Positions 8,801 to 16,068 of a stretch of DNA of 21,937 nt are shown here, one piece after another (position 1 is the stretch's first letter; each line of letters begins with the position of its first letter). The stretch spans positions 216 to 22,152 of the forward strand of contig DBYB01000064.1 in NCBI GenBank assembly GCA_002309995.1, in the 5' to 3' direction. The notes under the pieces are model-generated. The model ran no database searches and was not told where the DNA came from. It was given only the letters and a program-made list of their open reading frames with translations. This DNA is from Bacteroidales bacterium UBA1197. Its GTDB lineage: Bacteria; Bacteroidota; Bacteroidia; Bacteroidales; UBA932. The position numbers were made by a program, and so were the translations under genes.

Positions 8801-9040
8801 ATCCTTGTCTTCCACGTCCTTGAGCATCACGCTGAGCATACTCAGCTGGCCCTTCATTCCGGGGAAGTCTTCCTCCATCTGATCCAGGCCCTTCTTCATG
8901 GGCGAATCGTCGGGGAGGAAGAATGTCACCTCCATTATGACGTTGATCTTGGGAATCATGAACCCGCATACGACCGCCATGGCCACCATTACGGCCAGGA
9001 AGGCGCTGCGCCATTTGACGAGAAAGTTCATAAAACCCAT
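5894..9040 (-). CDS. MMPL/RND-family membrane exporter with large repeat-rich loop
   Basis: A 1048-residue integral membrane protein of the RND superfamily, MMPL branch, whose members move lipids or other hydrophobic compounds out of the cell using proton force. Start chosen at MGFMNFLVKW: the frame extends 48 codons further upstream, but that part runs over the divergent promoter. Met at 9031 is an alternative. TM1 is at about 11-31. The two halves each carry the MMPL signature, SMDYSIIIMNRY (211-222) and TIDYSILFTSYY (945-956), within helix bundles at 145-345 and 878-1035. The extracytoplasmic loop between the halves (about 346-877) is unusually large. It contains three copies of a short LYxxxG...MS motif and an Ala/Pro/Asp-Ser-rich linker (481-569). 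Substrate unknown. It shares an intergenic region with a glycosyltransferase. Confidence 0.93.
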   Translation of the reverse strand: MGFMNFLVKWRSAFLAVMVAMAVVCGFMIPKINVIMEVTFFLPDDSPMKKGLDQMEEDFPGMKGQLSMLSVMLKDVEDKDAEEKVLNELTGGLILMSVKEKEGFTLYQYLLSQDCNYEAVRQTIKQHYNGRAVVEVDLEKNMPANIIPMIASGAVLVFIILLIMCSSLVEVFLFLFSMLIAVAINMGSNIILGDVSYMTHTMVAVLQMILSMDYSIIIMNRYRQEKSRFPGDNNAAMAAALHGASRSVLSSATTTIVSLLMLMFMELKVGFELGIVLSKGVLLSMVSNFLVLPALILRFDTAIKKTEKKIPQVPYRQLARFEVKNRAVLTVVFIAIFVASFLLQKRTEISFSAIWETEIAKEFPPQNPLILLYETPEEDQVPGILDTLQRDPMVSTCISYPGLIKQGHTISELTAELGAASPMITEEMVRAVYYSYSHPERKERMSLNEIQDLAEELEAQGLMPEGFDVKTLMADLMPSEPVVQVKPAAAPKAPKHSAPVVTAAVPDTVAQVAPVVDSTAVAPADSTLVAAADSLHTSVDSTLAAAAIPDSLAAAPADSTLAAAPSQETSYDMPDDAPAIPEAITFEMVNEQLTARQLSERYGIERSYVNMLYRMAGRARKPATMSIHEMAVFVNSRLLKDKRYSNLVTPEQVAMFKDLYRQVDSAFVAGPSPAADLLAQADTASADSLALAASDSLVVQVPVDDLAQAPVEDEPVVITPLERLAEMAFSGRRYNSRTMYRALAAARFPVTQSDIDLLYLYSGSRKWNDNGMCLSISQFVNYLDSLLTTQEAFSRFLDDDSRQALEQAKDELGVAATSLRSERHSLAAIITDYPFESPETFTFVERLQTLSDRSLEREHVVIAESAMYKTFKDNFPDELLLLTILTVLSIFIIVALTFKSLVVPVFLVMAVMSGVYVNVFVSGLNGNTMYFMAYLIVQSILMGATIDYSILFTSYYREARMRIGVPGAIATAFNAAGHSIMTSGLILTLAPIAMGMFIEDQMVAMILKCLASGAASALLIIFFILPGAIALCDFLIAPKGAVKKYRNK
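7334..7600 (-). repeat. Asp-Ser/Ala-Pro low-complexity repeat coding region in the MMPL gene
   Basis: Codes for residues 481-569 of the MMPL protein. The tripeptide DST or DSL recurs at 517, 525, 533, 540, 550 and 558, about every 8 residues, set in Ala/Pro/Val; the DNA shows this as repeated gtgctgtc and ggctgtc units. Two more DSL copies lie at 687 and 695. All fit the Bacteroidota O-glycosylation motif D-S/T-(A,I,L,V,M,T). Confidence 0.85.
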
Positions 9041-9046
9041 AGCTTG

Positions 9047-9054
9047 CAAAGATA
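9047..9054 (-). promoter_or_regulatory. -7 element for the MMPL gene
   Basis: On the minus strand this reads TATCTTTG, a perfect TAnnTTTG. It ends only 6 bases before the ATG at 9040. No TTTG is seen about 20 bases upstream, so the -33 half is weak or absent. Transcription would start at or just before the first codon. Confidence 0.5.
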
Positions 9055-9070
9055 ATAATAATAGTCGGGA

Positions 9071-9102
9071 TTTGGAATTCCACGACAATAGTTTTAACTT
9101 TC
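9071..9102 (+). promoter_or_regulatory. Promoter of the glycosyltransferase gene
   Basis: TTTG at 9071-9074, then 20 bases, then TAACTTTC at 9095-9102 (one mismatch to TAnnTTTG). The ATG follows at 9116. It lies back to back with the MMPL -7 element in a 75-base divergent gap, so the two promoters may influence each other. Confidence 0.55.
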
Positions 9103-9115
9103 GGAAATTTGACTG

Positions 9116-9955
9116 ATGAAAAGGATTGCAGCCATAACGATGGTAAGGAACGCCGAGTTCTTCCTCGAGCGCTGGGTAAAACATTACGGGCAGCTCCTCG
9201 GCAGGGAGAACCTGTACATCCTGTTCGACGGCACCGACCAGGCAATACCGTCCTTCACCGACGGCTGCAACACGGAGGCCGTGCCCAGGGTGGCCGGCAA
9301 CGTGCGCGAGGCCGACAAGGGCCGCATCGCCCTGATATCAGCCCGCGCCGCGCAACTGTTCGACCGATACGATATGATTCTGGGGACCGACGTTGACGAA
9401 TTCCTCGTCGTCGATCCCGCCCTTAACGTAAGCCTGCCGGAATTCCTCTCGTCGCTGGACGCCGGCGGCCGCGTCTCATTCTCGGGCCTCGGCTGCGACG
9501 TGGTGCAGAAACTCGACTGCGAGCCTCAGCTCGACAAGTCGCGAGGCCTGCTGGAGCAGCGGTCGTATGTATTCCTCTCCACCCGCTACACCAAGGCCAC
9601 CGTACTGTGCAAGCCAGTCCCCTGGGGGAGCGGCTTCCATCGCACCAGACGCGGCAACTTCCACATAGTGAAAGACCTGTACCTGTTCCACTTCGGATGT
9701 GCCGACGTCTCCGCCGCCGAACTGAAAATGCTGGACAGCGACCTGGCCGGACGGGGCTGGGGCCGGCATCTGGGCAAACGCCTCAGGCTCATACGCAGCG
9801 TCGCTTCCCTGCCGGTACGAGACTGGGATGCCTGGACGCGGCGCGCCAGAAGGGTGCAGACCCTGGTCCGCCGCCCGTGGATGTGGAACAAGCCCGCTAT
9901 GCTGGGCCTGAAGATACTGCTGAAACGCCCGGACAGATTATCCGGCGCGGTCTGA
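9116..9955 (+). CDS. Glycosyltransferase family 2-like protein
   Basis: A 279-residue putative sugar transferase. It opens with IAAITMVRNAEFFLERWVKH, the typical nucleotide-sugar-binding start of the GT2-like subfamily (as in Pfam Glyco_tranf_2_4). TDVDEFLVVD (91-100) supplies the metal-binding DxD (Asp92, Asp94) plus Glu95. A GFHRTRRG segment near 174-181 resembles the conserved acceptor-side region of this group. No transmembrane segment is seen and the C-terminal third is rich in Arg and Trp, so it is probably cytoplasmic or bound to the membrane surface. Donor and acceptor sugars are unknown. It is a lone plus-strand gene, divergent from the MMPL exporter and converging on the phosphoesterase with 15 bases between stops; no capsule or LPS cluster is present. 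Confidence 0.85.
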   Translation: MKRIAAITMVRNAEFFLERWVKHYGQLLGRENLYILFDGTDQAIPSFTDGCNTEAVPRVAGNVREADKGRIALISARAAQLFDRYDMILGTDVDEFLVVDPALNVSLPEFLSSLDAGGRVSFSGLGCDVVQKLDCEPQLDKSRGLLEQRSYVFLSTRYTKATVLCKPVPWGSGFHRTRRGNFHIVKDLYLFHFGCADVSAAELKMLDSDLAGRGWGRHLGKRLRLIRSVASLPVRDWDAWTRRARRVQTLVRRPWMWNKPAMLGLKILLKRPDRLSGAV

Positions 9956-9970
9956 TTGAAATCCCCTTGA

Positions 9971-11320
9971 CTACAACGGCCTGGGAGCGAAGCTGAAGCG
10001 GTCCTGCACCGCTCCGGTGAGCAGGTTGTGCACGGTGATGTTAAGCCGTCCTGCCTCAACTTTCCCCTCTATGACCGTCGGGAAGCGCGTCGGGTCAGGC
10101 GCAAAGCCGTCGTGCTTGCCCTTCAGTCCCAGTTCGGGACTTCCTCCGATAATCTGCGCCCAGCAGCGGCCGCCCTCGGCATCGGCATCAAGGAACCTGT
10201 ACTTATGCTGATGTGCGGAGACGACCAGCTGGCAGCCGGCGGCGTGGAGCAAAGGACCCCACAGCCCGGCGCAGGTACGCTGCCAAAGCGCGTAATCGGT
10301 AGTGTAGCGGGGGTCGAAGTCGGCCGGTGCGATATCACCTGGATTGTGGGTCGGATCGTCATCAAAAAGAGGAATGTGGCAGAAAGCCACCAGGTATGGC
10401 GCGCTCACGATCTCCTCGCGGCAGAGTGCATCACGCAGCCATTCCACCTGTGCCTCCCGATAAGCTACGCTGCTGAACAGGCCGGCAAACCGGGGGTTGC
10501 TGTCCAGCTTGTCCTCCGCCGTATCGAGGCCAATCATCGCCACCTCGCCCATACGGACGGCGAAGTTGCGCCCGAGGTCCCAGTCGCGCGAGGCCCGCTC
10601 CTCCGGCTGGCGGAACATCATCACCTTTTCCAGATGCCTGCCGGCCCATCCACGGCAGTCGTGGTTGCCCGGGCAGAAGATGTACGGGAGATTTGCGGCG
10701 TAATCCTTCCGTTCGATGGCCGGGCTCAGGAAGATCTCCACCTGCGACTCGATGGTCTCCTGCACGTTGGTGGCGTCGCCATTCCAGACCACGCAGGACG
10801 GAGCCAGGGCGGCAATCTTCTCCGTCGCCAGCCCGAAGGTGTCCATACGGGCGTGAGTATCGTTGATGACGCAGAAGCTGGCGGGCACGCCCTTGCCGGC
10901 GGTGGTGAAGGAATAGACCGTCGGATCTTCTTCGTTGCCGGTTTTCTTCATCTTGTAGCCGCCCTGATAACTGATGCGGTCGGCGCCGATGCGATAGTAG
11001 TAGCGGGTCGATGGCTTGAGCCCGGTAAGGCGGACCAGCATCACGCGGTCGTTGGCGTCGGTGACGCGGAAGCCGCCGCAGACCACCTTGCGCGCGTCGG
11101 AGAGGTCTTCCCTCTCGCCCACGAGCACGTACCCATTGGCCATACTGCTAACCGCAAACGCAACTCCCATCGACGTTTCCGCCCAGTTCTGGAGCATTGG
11201 GGCGGATATTATGAGACGGCCGTCGCCGTCGTCCTTCGCAAGGGCCTCAAAAGGCTTGAGCAGGCCGGAAGCGGCAATCGCTCCGGCAGCACCTGCCCCT
11301 ATGAACTCTCTTCTGTCCAT
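9971..11320 (-). CDS. Tat-exported calcineurin-like metallophosphoesterase (purple acid phosphatase-like layout)
   Basis: A 449-residue protein. The N-terminus MDRREFIGAGAAGAIAASGL is a twin-arginine signal, so the folded enzyme should be exported. Residues about 35-140 form a fibronectin-like domain, with LTGLKPSTRYYYRIG typical of the N-terminal domain of purple acid phosphatase relatives. The catalytic metallophosphoesterase domain follows: NDTH (Asp154, His156), NGD (Asp182), GNHD (218-221), His315 in CHIP, and AHQH (His370, His372), here where GHxH is usual. All metal ligands are in place. It probably hydrolyses phosphate esters outside the cytoplasm; the exact substrate cannot be told. 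It is monocistronic: convergent with the glycosyltransferase and divergent from the acyltransferase. Confidence 0.9.
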   Translation of the reverse strand: MDRREFIGAGAAGAIAASGLLKPFEALAKDDGDGRLIISAPMLQNWAETSMGVAFAVSSMANGYVLVGEREDLSDARKVVCGGFRVTDANDRVMLVRLTGLKPSTRYYYRIGADRISYQGGYKMKKTGNEEDPTVYSFTTAGKGVPASFCVINDTHARMDTFGLATEKIAALAPSCVVWNGDATNVQETIESQVEIFLSPAIERKDYAANLPYIFCPGNHDCRGWAGRHLEKVMMFRQPEERASRDWDLGRNFAVRMGEVAMIGLDTAEDKLDSNPRFAGLFSSVAYREAQVEWLRDALCREEIVSAPYLVAFCHIPLFDDDPTHNPGDIAPADFDPRYTTDYALWQRTCAGLWGPLLHAAGCQLVVSAHQHKYRFLDADAEGGRCWAQIIGGSPELGLKGKHDGFAPDPTRFPTVIEGKVEAGRLNITVHNLLTGAVQDRFSFAPRPL

Positions 11321-11335
11321 TCCGTTTGGTTTTCG

Positions 11336-11368
11336 TTGCGCTAAATTAAGTTTTTTTTGTTAAATTTG
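11336..11368 (+). promoter_or_regulatory. Promoter of the acyltransferase gene
   Basis: TAAATTTG at 11361-11368 is a perfect TAnnTTTG. TTG at 11336-11338 lies 22 bases upstream, slightly long for the -33 half. The ATG is at 11387. The surrounding AT-rich stretch (11341-11375) also includes TAATTTAG on the minus strand (11348-11341), a possible weak -7 for the divergent phosphoesterase. Confidence 0.5.
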
Positions 11369-11386
11369 AGAAATTTTCGCGTTAGT

Positions 11387-12397
11387 ATGTCAGAACTTTG
11401 GGAGAGAAACCGTTTGTATTCGTTCCTGCGCCACTGGGTGGACAGGTGTACGCGCCGGAGTTTCTCCAGCCTGAAGGTGGAAGGGACCCTTCCTGACGAC
11501 GGCAAGGCGGTAATCATAGCCCCCAATCACTGCAACACGCTGATGGACGCTCTGGTCGTTCTCCAGAGCCGCCGCGAGGCCACGGCCTTCGGCGCCAGGG
11601 CCGACATATTCCGCAATCCCACCGCCGCCAAGGCCCTGCACTTCCTGAGGATAGTGCCTATTGCCCGCAAGCGCGACGGCCTGCGCAGCGTTGCCCAGAA
11701 CCTGGAAATCCTGCCTGTCATCCTGGATACCCTGCATCACAACACCCCGTTCTGCATCTTCCCGGAAGGCCGGCACAGGACGATGTACTCCCTGCTGCCC
11801 ATTCACAAGGGTGTGGTGCGAATAGCCCTCAAGAACGCTGCCACGCAGCCAACTTACATTGTTCCCGCCGGCCTGAATTACAGTGACTTCTTCCGCTATA
11901 TGGGCACCTGCACCCTGCGTTACGGCGAGCCCATAGACGTAAACCGTTTCGTAGAGGAGCACAAGGACCTGTCGAAACCCGACCTGTACGAAGCCCTGAG
12001 CTCCGAACTCTGGCACCGCATCGCTAGTCTTATTCTATATATTCCGGACGACGAAAACTACGAGGCGCGCCTGGCCGAACTGCGCCCGCCGCGCAAGAAG
12101 CGCTGGTGGGAGATTCCGCTGGCTGTCATTTCTTCACCGGTATTCCTGCTGTGCGCCCTTCTGTCGCTGCCTCTCTGGGGTGCGGCCGAATACATCTGCC
12201 GTTTCAAGATTAAAGACAAGGCATTCAGCAACTCGGTACGATTCCTGGTGCGTATGGTGGGATATCCACTGTTCTTCCTGATTTGGGCGGTGATACTGTT
12301 CCTGTGCTTCACTCCCCTCGCGGCCGCAGCCCTGCTGCTGCTTTTCTGCTATTCCTACAGTTTCTTCTACGACTGGCTCAAGCTGCTGAGGCGCTAG
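11387..12397 (+). CDS. PlsC-like 1-acyl-glycerol-3-phosphate acyltransferase family protein
   Basis: A 336-residue phospholipid or related acyltransferase. Start chosen at MSELWERN, because the frame upstream of it opens only with a TTG inside the promoter. PNHCNTLMDA (46-55) is the catalytic His...Asp motif, here His48-x5-Asp54 rather than the textbook HX4D; this form is common in Bacteroidota members. FPEGRHR (125-131) is the glycerol-phosphate binding motif. After about residue 235 come hydrophobic segments (roughly 248-272 and 290-330), anchoring it in the inner membrane with catalysis on the cytoplasmic side. It transfers a fatty acyl group to a lysophospholipid-type acceptor; the exact acceptor is uncertain. 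It converges on ygiQ with only 3 bases between stops. Confidence 0.9.
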   Translation: MSELWERNRLYSFLRHWVDRCTRRSFSSLKVEGTLPDDGKAVIIAPNHCNTLMDALVVLQSRREATAFGARADIFRNPTAAKALHFLRIVPIARKRDGLRSVAQNLEILPVILDTLHHNTPFCIFPEGRHRTMYSLLPIHKGVVRIALKNAATQPTYIVPAGLNYSDFFRYMGTCTLRYGEPIDVNRFVEEHKDLSKPDLYEALSSELWHRIASLILYIPDDENYEARLAELRPPRKKRWWEIPLAVISSPVFLLCALLSLPLWGAAEYICRFKIKDKAFSNSVRFLVRMVGYPLFFLIWAVILFLCFTPLAAAALLLLFCYSYSFFYDWLKLLRR

Positions 12398-12400
12398 GGC

Positions 12401-14320
12401 TCAGTGCTTCTTGAAGAACTGCGATTTCTGCTGCCGTTTGCGTTCGGGATCTCGTTCCACAAACACGGGTTTCATCGTGCGCGGGTCGATACCGCTGTAG
12501 AACATCACGCTGGAAGTAGTCATCGGTGTGGGCATAAAGTCCTGCACCTGGTCCATCCAGATGCCCTTGAGCGCCGGGTGATGCGCCAAGTCCTGCATAT
12601 CCTTGAGCGTACAGCCGGGGTGCGAGGAGATGAAATAAGGCACCAGCTCCACGTGCGTGCCGTTGCGCCGGTTAATGCCGTCGAATTCCTTGCGCAGCCG
12701 TTCGAAGAGTCGGAACGACGGCTTGGCCATATATCCGAGAACCTTATCTGAAGTGTGCTCAGGGGCGACTTTCATTCGGCCGGAGGTATGCTTGAGCATA
12801 ACTGTCTCGAGATACGGGCAGGAGGTCTTGTCCACGAAGCCTTTCTCGTCGAGGAAGAGGTCGTACCGTATGCCGCTGCCGATGTACGAGTGGCGCACGC
12901 CCTTCACGGCGTCGATGCGTTCGTAGAGACGCAGCAGGCGTTCGTGGGAGCGGTCGAGGTTGACGCAGGGGGCCGGGTAGAGGCAGGATTTGCGGCGGCA
13001 CATTTCGCAGCGCTTCGGGTCCATTCCGGTCATACCGTACATATTGGCGGTAGGTGCGCCGATGTCGGAAATATTCCCGTGGAATTCGGGCATTGCGGCG
13101 AGTTTGCGTACCTCCTTGAGTATGCTTTCTTCGCTGCGGCTCTGGATGAACTTGCCCTGGTGGGCGGCGATAGTGCAGAAATTGCAGCCGCCGAAGCAGC
13201 CCCGGTGCGTGATGATGCTGTCCTTTATCATGTCGTACGCCGGGATGCGCTTACCCTTGTATCGTGGATGCGGCAGCTTCGTGAACGGCAGGTCCCAGAA
13301 GGAATCCATCTCCTGCGTCGTCGACGGCTCGCACGTCGGGTTCACCTGCACGTACCCCGCCCCCACCGGCTCAATCAACACCGGCGGCCGCAGCATATTC
13401 GCGTAAATCTCAATATGATGGAAATTCTCCGCAAACGCCCGCTTGTCCTTACAACATTCTTCGTAAGAATGAAGCCTCACAATAGATCCTTCGCTATCGC
13501 TCAGGATGACAGGAGAAGGCAGGTCAGGCGAAGCGGAGGCCGGGAACGTTTCTGAAAACCATGGCCGCCCATGGCCACCCCGAAGGGCAGATGTCCCTTG
13601 GGGGACAACAGGGGGAGAAACAGTCTCGGAGAGACGGGAGGGGCCCACCGAAGGTGGGAGGGATGAGCGAAGCGAAGTTTTCAGAAGCGTTTCCGGCGTA
13701 GCGGAACCTGAACTGCCGGTGCGGTAGAACGCCAACTGAGGTAGTTGTTCGATTTGATGGTTCGACCAGCCTCGCTCGATGGCGCGGGTGAGTTGGAGCA
13801 TGGGCTTTTCGCCCATACCGTAGCAGAGCCAGTCGGCGCCGGAATCCACAAGGATAGACGGCATAAGGCGGTTGTCCCAGTAGTCGTAGTGGGTAAGACG
13901 CCGCAGGGAGGCCTCAACGCCGCCGATAACGACGGGCACATCGGGCCAGAGTTGCTTGAGTATCTTGCTGTAAACCGTTACGGCACGGTCGGGACGCTGG
14001 CCTGCACGGCCTTCGGGGGTGTATGCGTCGTCGTGGCGCAGGCGCTTGGCGGCCGTGTAATGGTTGACCATTGAATCCATAGCCCCGGCGTTAACGGCAA
14101 AGTACAGACGCGGGCGGCCGAGTTTGCGGAAGTCGCGAAGATCGTCGCGCCAGTTGGGCTGAGGAACAACTGCCACGCGGTAGCCGGCCTTCTGCAGCCA
14201 GCGGGAGATACAGGCAGTACCGAAACTCGGATGGTCCACAAAAGCGTCACCGGTAAAGAAGATGACGTCGATGTAATCCCATCCGAGAGCCTGGACCTCC
14301 TTCGCGGAGGTCGGAAACAT
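12401..14320 (-). CDS. ygiQ: YgiQ-family radical SAM protein with an 80-codon insertion
   Basis: A radical SAM enzyme of the YgiQ family, whose reaction is not known. The start at ATG 14320 is preferred: it gives the family-typical MFPTSAKEVQALGWD and has AGGGGAAG just upstream. A GTG at 14341 overlapping the argS stop is an alternative, adding 7 residues. The N-terminal YgiQ domain includes FTGDAFVDHPSFG and HYTAAKRLR. The radical SAM cluster motif CFGGCNFC has Cys375, Cys379 and Cys382. A C-terminal region carries further cysteines (CEMCRRKSC). Between LPQLAFYR and LHSYEECCKDKRAF the family normally has only a few residues; here residues about 201-280 are a low-complexity Ser/Pro/Gly-rich insertion encoded by palindromic DNA. 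The frame stays open and both flanks are conserved, so the protein is probably made. It is last in the rpoD-argS-ygiQ operon. Confidence 0.93.
   Translation of the reverse strand: MFPTSAKEVQALGWDYIDVIFFTGDAFVDHPSFGTACISRWLQKAGYRVAVVPQPNWRDDLRDFRKLGRPRLYFAVNAGAMDSMVNHYTAAKRLRHDDAYTPEGRAGQRPDRAVTVYSKILKQLWPDVPVVIGGVEASLRRLTHYDYWDNRLMPSILVDSGADWLCYGMGEKPMLQLTRAIERGWSNHQIEQLPQLAFYRTGSSGSATPETLLKTSLRSSLPPSVGPSRLSETVSPPVVPQGTSALRGGHGRPWFSETFPASASPDLPSPVILSDSEGSIVRLHSYEECCKDKRAFAENFHHIEIYANMLRPPVLIEPVGAGYVQVNPTCEPSTTQEMDSFWDLPFTKLPHPRYKGKRIPAYDMIKDSIITHRGCFGGCNFCTIAAHQGKFIQSRSEESILKEVRKLAAMPEFHGNISDIGAPTANMYGMTGMDPKRCEMCRRKSCLYPAPCVNLDRSHERLLRLYERIDAVKGVRHSYIGSGIRYDLFLDEKGFVDKTSCPYLETVMLKHTSGRMKVAPEHTSDKVLGYMAKPSFRLFERLRKEFDGINRRNGTHVELVPYFISSHPGCTLKDMQDLAHHPALKGIWMDQVQDFMPTPMTTSSVMFYSGIDPRTMKPVFVERDPERKRQQKSQFFKKH
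13481..13720. repeat. Composite palindromic element inserted in frame in ygiQ
   Basis: The arms 13518-13559 and 13677-13717 are imperfect inverted repeats of about 41-42 bases; the best-matching block is CGTTTCTGAAAAC against GTTTTCAGAAGCG, one mismatch. The 117-base centre holds smaller perfect hairpins: TGTCCC-TTGG-GGGACA, GTCTC-GGA-GAGAC (13623-13635) and CCCACC-GAA-GGTGGG (13644-13658). CCATGG also occurs twice near its left edge. A sequence of the form CTTCGCTnTCGCTCA occurs in opposite orientations at 13489-13503 and 13664-13677. The latter motif resembles small repeats scattered through many bacterial genomes. The 240-base length keeps the reading frame. It contains no transposase and no clear target duplication. 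Confidence 0.75.
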
Positions 14321-14337
14321 ATATGCTTCCCCTGTTG

Positions 14338-16068
14338 TCACATCCTGTCGGGCAATTCGATTCCCAGAACGTCCATAGCCTTGCGGAGCGTCGCCGCCAG
14401 CGTATCGATGAGGGCCAGCCTCATACCGAGCAGCGTCGCGTCGGACTCCTTGAGTATCTGCGTCTCGTGGTAATACTGGTTGAACTCCTTGGCCAGGTCG
14501 TACGCATAGTTGGCAATGAGCGCCGGGGAGTATGCCGCTGCCGCTTCGGCCACCTTCTGAGGGTAGCCGGAGAGTATCTTCACAAGACGTATCTCCTTGG
14601 GGCTCAGCACTGCGGCGTCGGCCACGGTGGCCTTCATTCCAGCCTCGGCGGCCTTGCGAAGTATGCTGCAGATGCGCGCGTGAGTGTACTGGATAAATGG
14701 GCCTGTGTTGCCGTTGAAGTCTATCGACTCCTTCGGGTTGAAGAGCATCTTCTTCTTCGGGTCCACCTTGAGGATGAAGTACTTGAGCGCGCCGAGCCCA
14801 ATCATATGGTAGAGCCGCTCCTTCTCGTCTTCAGGTATGCCTTCGAGCTTGCCGGACTCCTCGCTGGTGGCCTTGGCCTCCTGGTACATCTTCTCGATAA
14901 GGTCGTCCGCATCCACCACCGTGCCCTCGCGGCTCTTCATCTTGCCCTCGGGCAGTTCCACCATACCGTAGCTGAGGTGGAATATCTGGTCGGCCCAGTC
15001 GAAGCCGAGCTTCTTCAGCACCAGCTTCAGCACCTGGAAATGGTAGTTCTGCTCGTCGCCCACAACGTACACGTGGGAGTCGAGATCGTACTCAGCGAAA
15101 CGGCGCTCGGCGGTGCCAAGGTCCTGCGTCATATAGACGGAGGTACCGTCGGAACGGAGGAGGAGCTTGCGGTCAAGGCCGTCGGCGGTGAGGTCGCACC
15201 ACACGGAGCCGTCGGGATCCCTCACCAGCACGCCCATATCGAGCCCCTTCTGCACCAGCTCCTTGCCGAGCAGATAGGTATCGTGCTCGTAGTAGGTGCG
15301 GTCGAAGGAGATGCCGAGGGCCTTGTAGGTCTGCTCGAAGCCGTCGAACACCCAGCCGTTCATCATCTCCCAGAGCTTGCGCACCTGAGGGTCGCCTTCC
15401 TCCCACTGTACCAGCATCTTATGCACGTCATCTATGACCTCGGGATGCTCCTTCTCCAGCTTGGCGTATGCCACGTAGCAGTCGCCCACCAGATGGTCGC
15501 CCTTGATGCCGGTGCTCTCCGGGGTGGCCCCGTCGAACAGCTTCTCCCAGGCGTACATCGACTTGCAGATGTGCACTCCGCGGTCGTTCACCAGCGTGGC
15601 CTTGATGACCTCATCGCCGGCAGCCTTCAGGAGTCGGGATACGCTGTCGCCCAGCAGGTTATTGCGTATGTGGCCGAGGTGGAGGGGCTTGTTGGTATTG
15701 GGCGATGAGAACTCCACCATCACGCGGCGGCCGGTGCCGGGCAGCTGCCCGAAACTGGCGTCGCTTATGATTTCCTGGAGCGATTCGCGCCAGTAGATAT
15801 TGCTGAGGTTGAGGTTCAGGAAGCCCTGTACGGCATTGAAGCCGCTGATTTCCGGGCAGTTGGCCGTGAGCCACTCCCCTATCGCCTGGGCCGTCGCGGC
15901 AGGTGCCTGGCGGGAGGTGCGGAGAAGCGGGAATACGACCAGAGTGAAATCGCCTTCGAAATCTTTGCGGGTGACGCCCACCTGCATGATGTCGGCGGGA
16001 ACGTCCGCTCCGTAGAGGGCCTTGACGGCCTCAACGGCCTTGTTAGCAATGAATTGCTCGGTAGTCAT
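14338..16068 (-). CDS. argS: Arginine--tRNA ligase
   Basis: Charges tRNA-Arg with arginine in the cytoplasm; class I synthetase of 576 residues, normal for the family. An N-terminal additional domain (about 1-105) is followed by the catalytic core with the HIGH-type motif HLGHIRN (130-136) in the context FSSPNTNKPLHLGH, and the KMSKS-type loop KMKSREGTVV (376-385). A C-terminal helical DALR-type anticodon domain starts around residue 450. The ATG shares its A with the rpoD stop (TAATG), and its TGA touches the possible GTG start of ygiQ, so rpoD, argS and ygiQ are very likely one translationally coupled transcript. Confidence 0.98.
   Translation of the reverse strand: MTTEQFIANKAVEAVKALYGADVPADIMQVGVTRKDFEGDFTLVVFPLLRTSRQAPAATAQAIGEWLTANCPEISGFNAVQGFLNLNLSNIYWRESLQEIISDASFGQLPGTGRRVMVEFSSPNTNKPLHLGHIRNNLLGDSVSRLLKAAGDEVIKATLVNDRGVHICKSMYAWEKLFDGATPESTGIKGDHLVGDCYVAYAKLEKEHPEVIDDVHKMLVQWEEGDPQVRKLWEMMNGWVFDGFEQTYKALGISFDRTYYEHDTYLLGKELVQKGLDMGVLVRDPDGSVWCDLTADGLDRKLLLRSDGTSVYMTQDLGTAERRFAEYDLDSHVYVVGDEQNYHFQVLKLVLKKLGFDWADQIFHLSYGMVELPEGKMKSREGTVVDADDLIEKMYQEAKATSEESGKLEGIPEDEKERLYHMIGLGALKYFILKVDPKKKMLFNPKESIDFNGNTGPFIQYTHARICSILRKAAEAGMKATVADAAVLSPKEIRLVKILSGYPQKVAEAAAAYSPALIANYAYDLAKEFNQYYHETQILKESDATLLGMRLALIDTLAATLRKAMDVLGIELPDRM

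Noticed and set aside
9041..9184. Extended N-terminus of the MMPL protein, 48 more codons upstream of MGFMNF
   Set aside because: The extra residues cover the divergent promoter region and the first codons of the glycosyltransferase, do not look like an MMPL N-terminus, and would place the start upstream of the best -7 element.
11357..11386. TTG start for the acyltransferase, 10 codons before the chosen ATG
   Set aside because: It overlaps the TAAATTTG promoter element, so that codon would not be transcribed.
13455..13471. Hairpin CATTCTT-CGT-AAGAATG next to the ygiQ insertion
   Set aside because: It encodes the conserved HSYEEC segment of YgiQ, so it is probably ordinary coding sequence rather than part of the inserted element.
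12401..14320. ygiQ as a pseudogene because of the foreign-looking block
   Set aside because: The insertion keeps the frame, has no stop codon, and both flanking conserved regions, including the CxxxCxxC cluster, are intact.
14323..15708. Long plus-strand frame opposite argS, and similar ones opposite nhaA (17863-19251), the phosphoesterase (10028-11344) and dnaN (20104-21210)
   Set aside because: All are antisense to well-recognised genes, rich in His/Arg/Val/Leu with no domain pattern, and have no promoter; they are shadow frames.
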